Shown one piece after another: positions 28,901 through 38,310 of a DNA stretch of 46,415 nt. A program made the position numbers and the translations under genes. The first letter of the stretch is position 1, and each line of letters opens with the position of its first letter. The DNA is from Verrucomicrobiia bacterium Tous-C4TDCM (GTDB taxonomy: Bacteria; Verrucomicrobiota; Verrucomicrobiia; Verrucomicrobiales; Akkermansiaceae), in the NCBI GenBank assembly GCA_002304315.1, contig NEUO01000008.1:1-46415 (forward strand), in the 5' to 3' direction. Below the pieces are notes generated by a model that made no database searches, had not been told where the DNA came from, and was given only the letters and a program-made list of their open reading frames with translations.

Positions 28901-31900
28901 ATGAATTGCAGAAAGCGCCTCCATTCCCCTCGTTGGGTTCTCGCCACTGCGGCGCTCACCGCTCTCGCCCTTGCCAACCTGTCGGCTCACGCCGGACCGG
29001 TCTGGAATGTCAACATCGGCACCGAACTCACCACCGGTGACAATTTCACCGGAGCTGCTCCCGAGAACACCGCGAACAGCTTCTGGAACTCGGTCCTCAC
29101 GGCGACGCCGTCCAACCAGACACTCGCTGATTCGACGGGGGCAGCCAGCACGGTAACCCTCACATTGACACCGCCCGGACCCATGAATTACGGGGGCTTT
29201 GCCCCCGTAACCGGTCCCGAAATCTTCTCCACGTGGATAAAGACCGCAGATAATAGCACTCCGTTCACCATGACGATCGGGGGACTCAGTGCCGGCAAGA
29301 CCTATGATCTCATTGTTTACTCCGACTGGTTTTGGAAAGGCAACGGGACCTTCCCTTTGACGCAGACCGCCGGAAGCGGTCTCACCGGCACGATCGTTTT
29401 GGATCAGATCTCCACCGGCACGAACGGAACCGTCCCGGGTTTGGTCGAAGACACGAACCCGGGTCCGAATACGAACATCGAAGGCAACTGGCTTCGCATC
29501 CCCGGTCTCATCCCGAACGTCGGCGGAAACCTCGTGTTCAGCATGGGGGGAACGAACGCGGCATTCAGCGGCTTCCAACTGATCGAGAACAGCGGCGGCG
29601 CGCCCGACACCACCCCGCCGACACCGAGTCCCATGATCTGGGCCAGCGCGCCGGCGGCTGTCGGTAGTTCCAGCATCACCATGACGGCCACCACCGCCAG
29701 CGATGCCAGCGGCGTGGAATACCTCTTCACCGAGACCAGTGGCAATTCTGGCGCGACCAGCAGCAACTGGCAGGACGGCCCGGTCTATACCGATACGGGT
29801 CTGACCGCCAACACAGCCTACACCTACACCATCACCGCCAGGGACAAGAGTGCCGCACGGAATCCAACGACGGCATCCGCTCCCGCCTCCGCGACCACCG
29901 GCATGGTCTCCCAGAACATAGCCGTCTGGAATGTGAACATGAGCGGCCAGATCACCACGGTTGACAATTTCGTCGGTGCGGCCGCTGAGAATACCGTCAA
30001 CAGCACTTGGAATCGCGTCACATCGGTGCCTCAAACCGCAATGGCTCTGAAAGACTCCGCGGGTGCCACCACTGCGGGTGTCACCTTTGACATCACCGGA
30101 TCCAGTGTCGCTGCTCAAAATCTCAACAGCGGGCCCAAGATCTTCAACGGCTACATCGGCGGTCTGGGAGCTACGGCCAACATGACCCTCAAAGGACTCT
30201 CCATCAGCCATTCCTATGACCTGATCATCTACTCGGATTGGTGGTGGAAAAATGGTGACAGCTACCCTGTCAGGCAAACCATCGGAAGCGGACTCACCGG
30301 CACGATCTACGTGAATCGCCTGCTTTCGGGAACCGATGGCACCGTCGTGGCCCTGGCCGAAGATACCAACCCTGCAAACGTGGCGACGGGAGCGGGCAAT
30401 GTGGGTAACTGGTATCGCATCAAGGGCCTTGTTCCCGAGTTCAACGGCCAGCTTGGATTCCTGGTTGGGGATGGTGCGAACTCGCCGATCAACGGGTTCC
30501 AACTCATACAGACCGGGGTGATCCCGCCCCGAGCCGACATGGTGACCTTTGGCCTGCACGGCAATCCTGCCGTCATCAGCGGGACCAATATCACCTTGAC
30601 CGTGCCCTACGGCACCAGTGTGACCAGTCTCTTGCCCACCTTCACGCTCGCGCCTGGAGCCACTTGTGTTCCGGTTTCCGGCACGGCGCGTGATTTCACA
30701 TCCCCACAGACCTATACGGTAACTTCCTCGGATTCGCTGGTTACCAAAGTCTACACCGTGACGGCGGTGATCGCGCCACCGCTGCCAGAATACTCCCTGA
30801 CAGCGCCCGCCACCTGGGATGGCCGCCAAACCATCACGGTCCAACCCAACATCGCCAACCTTGCCCTGCTGCAAGCGACCGGCGGCACCAACTTCAACTA
30901 CCAATGGAGCGTTCGTGGAGTGCCGGTGATTCAACAGATCACCCCGGGCGTGCTGACTCTGACCCGTTCCCAAGGCGGCGGCCCGATGGTGGTCACGCTC
31001 CGTTTGGACAACGGCGGATTCGAAGTCACCGAGTCGGTAACCATCGATGTCCAGGAACCGGCGGCCGATCCCTGGCTGGAACGCACCCCGGGTGCCACCG
31101 AGAAGCCGGTCATCGGGCAGTTCTTCGCCCGCAACCCGGACACCGGCTTCGGCACGATTTACTACAACGGCACCCAGAGTGGTTCTCCCGCCGGGGTGTT
31201 CCTGAAAGTTTACACCACCGACACCGGAACCGATGTCCTTTACGCCACCCACAGGCAGGGTCTGGTGGGAACCTCCTTTGCATTCTCGGCACCGATCTTG
31301 GCGGGAATGACCACCTACAAGGTCGTCTACGGCACCACCAATGTCAGCAATGCGGACACGATTGTCGCCACGGTGACCGACCTGGTTTGCGGCGACGCCT
31401 ATATCATCGAAGGCCAGTCCAATGCCTATGCCACTGACAACAGTGCCCTGCGCGATGACACCACCAGCCCATGGATCCGCACTTATGCGACCTCCGGAGG
31501 AACTTGGAGCCGCGCCCGCAGCAAGGCCACCGATCCTTTCTGGCCGACGAACATCGGATTCTGGGGCATGGAACTGGCCCTCCAAATCGTCGCGACCCAC
31601 CAAATGCCGGTTTGCATCATCAACGGAGCCGTCGGCGGCACCCGGATCGACCAGCACCAGGCCAATCCGGTGAACCACACCGTCGCGGGAGCCTCGTATT
31701 CGATTTACGCCAACTTGCTCAACCGCGTGATCGCAGCCAAGTTGACCCACGGGATACGCGGCATCTTCTGGCATCAGGGTGAGAGCGATTGCAGCAATTT
31801 CGGCCCGATCAGCGATTTCGACTACACGACCTATCAGCAGATGTTTTTGGACATGTCCGCAGCCTGGAAACAGGATTATCCGAACTTCCAGAAATACATC

Positions 31901-32887
31901 CTCTTTCAAGTAATGCCGAAGCCCTGCGGGATCGGCCCCAAGGGCGATCAACTCCGCGAGGTTCAGCGCAGGTTGCCGTTTCTCTTTTCCAAGATGAGCG
32001 TCCTTAACACCTTGGGTATTGCGGGCTACGAGGGTTGTCATTTCAGCAAAACGGGGTACGAAAACATGGCGGACCGCATCTTGCCTGTGGTCAGCCGGGA
32101 TTTCTACGGCGTCGTACCCGGAGCCTCCGTCACCGCGCCCAACCTGAAGCGGGCCTACTTCACTTCAGCGGCCCGGACGGCAATCGCCCTGGAATTCGAC
32201 CAGGCCATGAGCTGGAGCAGCTTCTCGCTTCCCAACTACTACGTGGACAAAGTCGCCAACCGGGTCGCTTCCGGGAGCGCGTCTGGAAATGTCGTGACGC
32301 TTCAACTCGCCAGTGCCGCGGCTGCAACCGCGGCTCTTGATTATTTTCAAGATAGCGTTTGGAACCCAAGTGAAAGCATTCCGACGCTGCTCTACGGTGC
32401 CAACGCCATCCCCGCGCTCACCTTCGCGGACGTGCCGGTCGGAACGCTCACTCCCTACGAGTCATGGACCAGCTCGAAGAACCTCATTGGACTCGCTGCC
32501 GGCGGCGATGCCGACCCCGATTTTGACGGGGTAAAGAACGCCCTTGAGTTTGTCCTCGGGGGCGAGCCCAACCCTTCCGCACCCGGGTCCAACTCATCCG
32601 CCTTGCTGCCTGCTTCAACCCGCAACGGTGCGGGTGATCTGGTGCTTACCTTCAAACGCAAGGTGGCCTCGGTGGGTGGCGCAAATCTTGCCTTCCAATG
32701 GTCCAGCGACCTGACTTTCCCGATTCTCAACAGCGTGCCGGTAGGCGACATGAGTTCTTCGATGAATGGCATCAATGTCACGATCACCAACTTCGATGCC
32801 GCTACCGACACCATCGTCGTCACGGTTCCGGCTGCCAAGGCGGCGGGCGGCAAGCTGTTCGGGCGGCTCCAGGCGGCCGTGCAGTGA
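28901..32887 (+). CDS. large secreted SASA/SGNH-type carbohydrate esterase with accessory modules
   Basis: A 1328-residue protein with a signal peptide (about residues 1-31). Residues about 33-235 and 345-540 are two copies of the same module (VWNVNIGTELTTGDNFTGAA and VWNVNMSGQITTVDNFVGAA). A fibronectin-III-like domain (about 240-340) lies between them. About 550-700 are beta-sandwich linker domains. About 830-1080 is a sialate-O-acetylesterase/SGNH hydrolase domain: nucleophile block IIEGQSNAYA, then NGAVGGTRI, WHQGESD and CHFSKTGYENMADRI with the catalytic His. Such enzymes remove acetyl groups from sugars. The end (DPDFDGVKNALEFVLGGEPN through GKLFGRLQAA) matches the module of the preceding protein. 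A hairpin lies at 29188-29210. Confidence 0.85.
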   Translation: MNCRKRLHSPRWVLATAALTALALANLSAHAGPVWNVNIGTELTTGDNFTGAAPENTANSFWNSVLTATPSNQTLADSTGAASTVTLTLTPPGPMNYGGFAPVTGPEIFSTWIKTADNSTPFTMTIGGLSAGKTYDLIVYSDWFWKGNGTFPLTQTAGSGLTGTIVLDQISTGTNGTVPGLVEDTNPGPNTNIEGNWLRIPGLIPNVGGNLVFSMGGTNAAFSGFQLIENSGGAPDTTPPTPSPMIWASAPAAVGSSSITMTATTASDASGVEYLFTETSGNSGATSSNWQDGPVYTDTGLTANTAYTYTITARDKSAARNPTTASAPASATTGMVSQNIAVWNVNMSGQITTVDNFVGAAAENTVNSTWNRVTSVPQTAMALKDSAGATTAGVTFDITGSSVAAQNLNSGPKIFNGYIGGLGATANMTLKGLSISHSYDLIIYSDWWWKNGDSYPVRQTIGSGLTGTIYVNRLLSGTDGTVVALAEDTNPANVATGAGNVGNWYRIKGLVPEFNGQLGFLVGDGANSPINGFQLIQTGVIPPRADMVTFGLHGNPAVISGTNITLTVPYGTSVTSLLPTFTLAPGATCVPVSGTARDFTSPQTYTVTSSDSLVTKVYTVTAVIAPPLPEYSLTAPATWDGRQTITVQPNIANLALLQATGGTNFNYQWSVRGVPVIQQITPGVLTLTRSQGGGPMVVTLRLDNGGFEVTESVTIDVQEPAADPWLERTPGATEKPVIGQFFARNPDTGFGTIYYNGTQSGSPAGVFLKVYTTDTGTDVLYATHRQGLVGTSFAFSAPILAGMTTYKVVYGTTNVSNADTIVATVTDLVCGDAYIIEGQSNAYATDNSALRDDTTSPWIRTYATSGGTWSRARSKATDPFWPTNIGFWGMELALQIVATHQMPVCIINGAVGGTRIDQHQANPVNHTVAGASYSIYANLLNRVIAAKLTHGIRGIFWHQGESDCSNFGPISDFDYTTYQQMFLDMSAAWKQDYPNFQKYILFQVMPKPCGIGPKGDQLREVQRRLPFLFSKMSVLNTLGIAGYEGCHFSKTGYENMADRILPVVSRDFYGVVPGASVTAPNLKRAYFTSAARTAIALEFDQAMSWSSFSLPNYYVDKVANRVASGSASGNVVTLQLASAAAATAALDYFQDSVWNPSESIPTLLYGANAIPALTFADVPVGTLTPYESWTSSKNLIGLAAGGDADPDFDGVKNALEFVLGGEPNPSAPGSNSSALLPASTRNGAGDLVLTFKRKVASVGGANLAFQWSSDLTFPILNSVPVGDMSSSMNGINVTITNFDAATDTIVVTVPAAKAAGGKLFGRLQAAVQ
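29188..29210 (+). repeat. perfect intragenic hairpin near 5' end
   Basis: TTACGGGGGC, TTT, GCCCCCGTAA: a 10-bp perfect GC-rich stem with a three-base loop at about codon 97-104 of the esterase gene. Confidence 0.7.
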
Positions 32888-32906
32888 GATTGCGGATCAA
32901 GATTGC

Positions 32907-33836
32907 TTACCGCCCGCCGCCGATGAATTCCTCGCGGCTCAGCTCGCCGTCGTGGTTCGTATCGAAGCGCGGGAATCGCTTGGGAGCCTCTTCGGGGTTT
33001 GGTTGGCCGGCGAGGAATTCCTGGCGGGTGAGCTTGCCGTCCTGGTTCGCGTCGCGTTTGTCGAACATCGCGCCGCGATCTTTCGCTCCGGGCCCGGCTT
33101 TTGAGGGCTCCGCTGCTGCGGGCTTGCTCTTAAACTGAGGCTTCGCTTCCGGCTGGCGGGCGAGGATTGCGCGCAGGCGGGCCACCGTTTCAGGCTGCCT
33201 CGCGACGAGGTTCTCTGTCTCGGCGGGATCGGCTTTGTAGTCGTAGATCTCGAGCACCGCGTCCTCCGCAGGAGCGCCGGGTTTTTTCCACTCCACAAGC
33301 CGGTGGTCGGCGGTACGCACCGCGCGGCCCATCATCGCCTGCCGCGGATAGAAATGAAAGATCGCCTCCTCCGTGTCCGCCGCAGGATCCTTGAGCGTCG
33401 GCAGCAGGCTGCGTCCATCAAGGGCCGACGGAACCGGCAGCCCCGCGAGTTCGCAGAGCGTGGGATAGAGGTCCACGGTCTCCGCAAGCGCGGCAGTCCG
33501 CGAGGCAGCGCGGGAAACCCCGGGCGCGCTGACGATTAGCGGAATGCGGGCGGCTTGTTCGTAGTTGGTGTGTTTGCACCACAGCCCGTGATCGCCCAGA
33601 TGCCAGCCGTGATCACCCCACAAAATGACGACGGTGTTCTTCGCCAACCCGGTTTCATCGAGCACGTCGAGCACCCGGCCCAGTTGCGCGTCCATGTAGC
33701 TGGTCGCGGCGTGGTAGCCGTGGATCAAATGCCGCGTCTGCGTGTCGGTAAGCGGACCTCTCTTCGGCATGTCGGAATAGTTCCGGAGCTCACCCCAGTT
33801 GCCCGGCGCGATTGGTTTCGAAATCATAGATGCCAA
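32907..33836 (-). pseudogene. sulfatase, C-terminal half with EF-hand tail
   Basis: This ORF reads NWGELRNYSDMPKRGPL, HGYHAATSYMDAQLGRVLD and VVILWGDHGWHLGDHGLWCK, the C-terminal metal-site region of type I (formylglycine) sulfatases of the iduronate-2-sulfatase-like group. A beta domain follows, then two EF-hand loops (DANQDGKLTRQEF, DTNHDGELSREEF), an unusual tail. Its apparent TTG start is only the re-entry point after a deletion: the N-terminal half lies just upstream in another frame, and about 150-180 residues normally between them are missing. The enzyme would have hydrolysed sulfate esters, fitting the neighbouring acetylesterase gene, but should now be inactive. Confidence 0.75.
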
Positions 33837-34098
33837 TCGTGGCCGGACGGAGACCTGTCATGAGCGCGTTGCGCGAGGGAGCGCACACGGCCTGATTGCA
33901 ATAGGCGCGCTCAAACACGATTCCACGCGCGGCGAGCCTGTCGATGTTCGGGCTCTTCACCACCGTGTCACCATAGCAGCCGAGCAAGGGCTTCAGGTCA
34001 TCGACGCAGATCAAGAGAACGTTCGGCTTTGCCTCCGCCGCATGCCCGCAAGCGGCAGAGAGGATGAGCATGCTGACAAGGACCGGGGAAATCTTCAT
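33790..34098 (-). pseudogene. sulfatase, N-terminal half with formylglycine motif
   Basis: ATG at 34098 begins a signal peptide (MKISPVLVSMLILSAACGHAAEA). The mature start KPNVLLICVDDLKPLLGCYG provides the paired metal Asp residues, and AVCAPSRNALMTGLRP holds the Cys of the CxPSR motif that is converted to formylglycine. The frame then runs GIYDFETNRAG and hits TGA within a few codons, while the other half continues in a different frame from the same DNA. A deletion with frameshift at about 33800-33820 explains both halves. A frame extension to GTG/ATG at 34140 exists but is less signal-like. Confidence 0.75.
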
Positions 34099-34237
34099 GT
34101 GCCGAGTCATAACAGCCACGGCGGAAACCGTGCCAGCCAAAGGTGCAGAAGTGCGCGATATCCCTCACCACCTGCCGCACCCAGGCCGCGGGCAAACACG
34201 CCGGCGAATCCGATTTCAGACGCCTTCGCATGAATGA

Positions 34238-35383
34238 TCATTTTCCAAATTCCTTGAATCTCGCCCGCAACAGCTCGTAGCCGATCTTGCGGGTGTAGTC
34301 GGGCTCGTTCTCAATAAATTCCACGGCTTCGAGAACCGCGACATTGGAAACCCGTTCCGCCAGTTTTTGGATCAGACCGCGCATGATGGCCCGAGCATGG
34401 TGCGCCCCAAGGCAGAGGTGCGGCCCGAACCCAAAGGCAACGTGAGGGTTGGGCCTGCGGTCGAGCCGGACTTCGTTCGGTTCGACGAACACCTCGGGAT
34501 CGCGGTTGGCGGACGACCAGCAGAGCGAGACGCGCCCCCCGGGCTGCACCTCGAAGCCGTGCACATCCGTCGTCACCGGACAGACCCGCCCGATGTGCGT
34601 GAGGGGGATGAACACCCGGAAAAACTCCTCGGACGCCAGGGTGATCCTGTCCGGATTCTCCCGGATCCACTGCAAAGCCTCGGGGTTTTCAGCGAAATAG
34701 GAAATGAGGCGGGTGGCGGTGTGGATGATCGTGTCACGGCCTCCGGCAAAGGCGATGTTTGCATAGCCGAGCTTCTCTTCGACGGTTAGAAGCCGACCTT
34801 CGAATTCCGCCTGATTCAGCGCGGAGAAGAAATCGTCACCCGGGTTTTCGGCAGCGGCCTCGAACATCTGCTGGCAGTATTTTTCCATGAACGGCCCCTT
34901 GGATTTCCCGTCCCCGTCCTTGAACACATGGATTCCCCAGCTCACCCACCGCTCCGCCTCCTTCTCGGAAACATTGAGCAGATAGGTCAGGGCATAGGAC
35001 TGGAGTGGAATGGCAAAGTCCTTTACCGCATCGATGAAATCCGCCTCCAGCGCCTTGGACAGCAGGGAGTCGATCAAGCCGTGGATCTTGGCGAGCACAT
35101 CCGGCTGCTTCGGGCGCAGGAAAAACGGCTCGACGATTTTCCGATATTCCGCGTGCGACGGCGGATCGACTTCCAGCGGATATTGTCGGACCGTGCGGAC
35201 CTCCTCCTCCGAGGGTATTGGCACCCGCCGGGGCGCGTCCGAGCTATATTTGACAGTGTCTTTCGCCGCCTCCCGGACATCCCTGAGACGCAAGATCATG
35301 GGCACGCGCTCGCCTTGGAACGTGCCGATCTGGATCGGGCATTTCGCCCGGGCTTCTTGAAACGGATCGTCGTGACGGTTCAT
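34238..35383 (-). CDS. cytochrome P450
   Basis: A heme-thiolate monooxygenase of the soluble bacterial class. ATG at 35383 gives 381 residues and has AAGG seven bases upstream; a GTG at 35416 is possible. The I-helix motif FAGGRDTI is near residue 211, the ExxR pair (EEFFR) near 253, and the heme-binding loop FGFGPHLCLGAHHAR near 316-330 with the ligand Cys at about 324. The C-helix region (PLEVDPPSHAEYRKIVEPFF) is also typical. The substrate cannot be told. No ferredoxin or reductase gene is adjacent, so electron partners must be encoded elsewhere. Its neighbours are unrelated. Confidence 0.92.
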   Translation of the reverse strand: MNRHDDPFQEARAKCPIQIGTFQGERVPMILRLRDVREAAKDTVKYSSDAPRRVPIPSEEEVRTVRQYPLEVDPPSHAEYRKIVEPFFLRPKQPDVLAKIHGLIDSLLSKALEADFIDAVKDFAIPLQSYALTYLLNVSEKEAERWVSWGIHVFKDGDGKSKGPFMEKYCQQMFEAAAENPGDDFFSALNQAEFEGRLLTVEEKLGYANIAFAGGRDTIIHTATRLISYFAENPEALQWIRENPDRITLASEEFFRVFIPLTHIGRVCPVTTDVHGFEVQPGGRVSLCWSSANRDPEVFVEPNEVRLDRRPNPHVAFGFGPHLCLGAHHARAIMRGLIQKLAERVSNVAVLEAVEFIENEPDYTRKIGYELLRARFKEFGK

Positions 35384-35597
35384 GGCTGGCCTTCGCTGAT
35401 GCGTCGAGGCTGCCACCGATCCGATTATTGATCCAGACTTCAGCGGTCAAAAACGGCGCATCGGTGATTCCTGTCCCCGGGGAGTCATGCGGTTCCAAGG
35501 ACTTTCCGGATTTTCTTGAATCCAGACAATCATCCCGAACGAACACATCTATAATTCCCCACACCAGATGCGGAAGTCAGACTCCATTGCCCCGACC

Positions 35598-36896
35598 ATG
35601 AACTTCATTAGTGCCCTGCCAAACCTCCGCTGCTCCGCTTTTGCCATCGTGATCGCCGCGCTCGTCACCCAGCAGCCGCTCCAAGGCGCGATGAAAGCGA
35701 TCGCATCCTTCGAGAACGACGAATCATTGAAGTCCTGGAGCTCTGTGAACGACGGGGTGATGGGTGGGATATCCAAAGGCGGATTCAAGCGTTCCGACCA
35801 AGGAACGTTGCTCTTCACCGGGGAGCTCTCGCTGGAGAACAACGGAGGCTTTGCGTCGATCCGAATGAAGCCGGCCGATCTCGGATTGGCCGGGACATCC
35901 GGGATCGTTGTGAAGGCAAGGGGTGACGGCCGGACCTATTGGGTGGATCTGCGGGTTTCCGACCAAATGTCCGCGAGTTCGTATCGGGCGTTTCTTCCCA
36001 CGACTGCCGGCAAATGGATGGAGACGACGATTCCTTTCGCGGACTTCAAACTGCAGGCCTTCGGGCGCGAGCTGCCTGTCAAACCGATCGATCCGGCATC
36101 GGTCGCCTCCGCCGGCTTCACGATCGCCGACAAGAAGGAGGGACCGTTTTCCTTGGAGATCGAATTCGTGAAAGCCACCGGCGACGCTGAAGTCGCCGGC
36201 AAGAAGGGTGCGAATACCTTGGTGGATGTCGCCGAGAGTGCAGGCCAATTCAAGACACTGCTCGCTGCTGCCGCCGCCGCAGACCTGGTGGGGGTGCTCG
36301 CGGGAGACGGGCCGCTGACGGTTCTGGCACCTACGGACGAAGCCTTTGCAAAGCTCCCCGCCGGGACGGTGGATGCTCTGTTGCAGCCGGAGAACCGGGA
36401 CCAACTGGTGACGATTCTCAAGAATCACGTGATTGCCGGAAGTGTGACTCTTGCCAAGGCGCTTGAGGCCCAGGACGTCCCCTCTCTGCAGGGCTCGAAA
36501 ATCTCGTTCCGCTTCGAGGACGGCCGCGTTCTTGTAGGCAATGCGTCTCTGTTGAAGGCGGACATCGCGGCATCCAACGGGGTGATCCACGTGATCGATC
36601 AGGTTCTGCTCCCCGCGACGAAGGCTTCCCGCCCGTTGAACGCGTCCGAGCTGATCGAGCTGGCGATTGAACGGGGAGTGCCGGTTTTCAATGACGGCAA
36701 CGAGGCGGAGTGCGCCGCCATCTATGAGGTCACGGTGGAAGCACTGCGGGGCATGGACAGCCTGCCCGAAGCCTCCCGGGAAATCCTCGCCAAGGCGATC
36801 CGTCAGTCGCACGCGGAAAGCTCCCCCAGCAAGCAGGCGTGGATTCTGCGCGATGCGATTGACAGGACTTGGGCCATTCTCCAAGCCGCCAAGTGA
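35598..36896 (+). CDS. exported CIA30-fasciclin fusion protein
   Basis: ATG at 35598 gives 432 residues with a signal peptide ending near QPLQGA. Residues about 33-190 match the CIA30 domain (complex I intermediate-associated protein 30; FENDESLKSWSSVNDGVMGG, GKWMETTIPFADFK), a galactose-binding-like sandwich. Residues about 205-340 are a fasciclin (FAS1) domain with the H1-like box GPLTVLAPTDEAFAKLP and the H2-like box NGVIHVIDQVLLP. A helical tail of about 85 residues, unlike either domain, ends the protein. FAS1 domains mediate adhesion. Both domains are known separately in bacteria; this order with an exported signal is uncommon in my experience. It is transcribed alone. Confidence 0.85.
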   Translation: MNFISALPNLRCSAFAIVIAALVTQQPLQGAMKAIASFENDESLKSWSSVNDGVMGGISKGGFKRSDQGTLLFTGELSLENNGGFASIRMKPADLGLAGTSGIVVKARGDGRTYWVDLRVSDQMSASSYRAFLPTTAGKWMETTIPFADFKLQAFGRELPVKPIDPASVASAGFTIADKKEGPFSLEIEFVKATGDAEVAGKKGANTLVDVAESAGQFKTLLAAAAAADLVGVLAGDGPLTVLAPTDEAFAKLPAGTVDALLQPENRDQLVTILKNHVIAGSVTLAKALEAQDVPSLQGSKISFRFEDGRVLVGNASLLKADIAASNGVIHVIDQVLLPATKASRPLNASELIELAIERGVPVFNDGNEAECAAIYEVTVEALRGMDSLPEASREILAKAIRQSHAESSPSKQAWILRDAIDRTWAILQAAK

Positions 36897-36937
36897 GCCT
36901 GGAAGGCAGGCCTTGAAGGTTTCGCAACGTCGAAGGT

Positions 36938-37960
36938 TCAAGCCCTTAGAAAGCGGTGCTGCTCGGCGTGTTGCACCGCCAGCTTGAGCAAGGGTCCGGC
37001 ATCGTCGCCAATTTCATTGCCGACGATCTCATGTTCCTTCCGCAGGTTGGTGTGAACGAGGTAGGGGTTGTCGGTGTTGATGCAGAACGGGACGTCGTGG
37101 TCGGCGAGGTTCCGCACGAAGGGACCCAGCCACGCGAAATCCGGCACCACGCGGGTGACCCGGTTCACGGTGGGGCAAAGTTCCAGGCAGATGCCTTCGT
37201 CCTGCAAGCGGGAGATCAATGACGCGCGCAGCCGACCTTCGGCGCGGCGGAGTTCGATGCCGTGGCCGATGCGGTACGGGTGGATGGCGTCGATTACCCG
37301 CAGCATGCCTTCCGCGCCGGTGCCTTCGCTTTCGCCGACGTGATAGGTGATCTTCAAGCCGGCGTCGCGTGCCTTCCCCATCATCGTCGCGATCTCGCTG
37401 AGCCAAGGCTTGCTCATCTCTAGCGAGCGCGACTCCGGTCCCGCCATGTCGATGCCGACCACGCCGTTCGCGCCGTTCAGCGAGCCGCGGCTGCGCCACT
37501 TGATCGCGGCCTCGATGATCTGCCAGTTCGCCTCCAGCGGCAGGTCGCGACCGAGTGACAGGATGATGCCGGTGGCCACGCCGTAGTGCAACGACGCGCG
37601 CTCCAGCCCCTGCATCACCGCCAGGATGATCGCGTCCATCGTGTGCAGCCCGTGGCGGACGCGCTTGTAGGAATTGAAGCGCAACTCGATCGCGGTGATC
37701 TGCGCGCGGCGGTAGGCCTTGGCCACCACTTGATAGGCGGAGACGCTGGCGGCGGAAGGTGAGGACTGGATTTCTTCGGTGACCTTGAAATAGCGACCCA
37801 GGAAATCGTCGAGCGACTTCACCTCATCGGGCCGCGCGGTCAGCGAGTCGTGGAAACTCGTGAAGTTGTCGAACTCGGTTTGCAGCCCGTTGTCGCGCAG
37901 GGTTTCCCACAGCACCGACGAAGGCACCGCGCCGCCGAGGTGGATGTGGAGGTCGTGCAT
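36938..37960 (-). CDS. adenosine deaminase-family aminohydrolase
   Basis: A metal-dependent aminohydrolase, probably deaminating adenosine or a related purine. ATG at 37960 gives 340 residues starting directly at MHDLHIHLGGAV, whose HxH pair (His5, His7) binds metal; the in-frame upstream extension is Arg/His-rich and unlikely. Further motifs are ITYHVGESEGTG (metal His, catalytic Glu), YRIGHGIEL (His) and FCINTDNPYLVHT. The last is usually NTDDP; the metal-binding first Asp is kept while the second is Asn, as in some known relatives. The exact substrate is uncertain. A short gene starts divergently about 90 bases upstream. Confidence 0.85.
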   Translation of the reverse strand: MHDLHIHLGGAVPSSVLWETLRDNGLQTEFDNFTSFHDSLTARPDEVKSLDDFLGRYFKVTEEIQSSPSAASVSAYQVVAKAYRRAQITAIELRFNSYKRVRHGLHTMDAIILAVMQGLERASLHYGVATGIILSLGRDLPLEANWQIIEAAIKWRSRGSLNGANGVVGIDMAGPESRSLEMSKPWLSEIATMMGKARDAGLKITYHVGESEGTGAEGMLRVIDAIHPYRIGHGIELRRAEGRLRASLISRLQDEGICLELCPTVNRVTRVVPDFAWLGPFVRNLADHDVPFCINTDNPYLVHTNLRKEHEIVGNEIGDDAGPLLKLAVQHAEQHRFLRA

Positions 37961-38051
37961 GAGGGATGAAAGCCGCGGGATGGCGGGATGGCAATGCGCG
38001 GGGTGCCTTGATGCTGGGAAATCGCGAGCTGTGTGGCCAAGATGCGCCGCG

Positions 38052-38198
38052 ATGGGCGTGAGCATTCACTATCAAGGCGGCCTTAGAGCCGGGGCGTCGT
38101 TGCTGGAACTGATTGCGGAGTTGGAAGACATCGCGCTATCCATGGGCTGGCAGGCGCGCCGGATCGATCTCGATGCGGAGAACCCGGTCTTCGTGTAA
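38052..38198 (+). pseudogene. truncated small hypothetical gene
   Basis: ATG MGVSIHYQGGLRAGASLL, then IAELEDIALSMGWQARRIDL, stops at TAA after 48 residues. The opening resembles a conserved small verrucomicrobial protein family that is about twice as long (recollection, not searched). After the stop come repeated CATTCTTGCA motifs, so the 3' half was probably lost at that repeat cluster. The gene is divergent from the deaminase. Confidence 0.4.
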
Positions 38199-38209
38199 GT
38201 CCAGGGGCC

Positions 38210-38285
38210 GGGCATTCTTGCATTGGAAGGACCGGCATTCTTGCCGTCGTCATTCTTGCATCGACGATGCATCGACATCGATGGC
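38210..38285. repeat. CATTCTTGCA repeat cluster
   Basis: GGGCATTCTTGCATTGG (38210-38226), GGCATTCTTGCC (38233-38244) and CATTCTTGCA (38251-38260) lie within 50 bases, followed by the palindrome TGCATCGACGATGCA. The first unit recurs at 39191. Confidence 0.65.
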
Positions 38286-38310
38286 AACGGGGCGATCTTT
38301 CGGTGCCGGA

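Noticed and set aside
28748-32041. 1097-residue minus-strand ORF opposite the esterase gene
   Set aside because: Low-complexity shadow; the plus strand carries clear SGNH motifs and a signal peptide.
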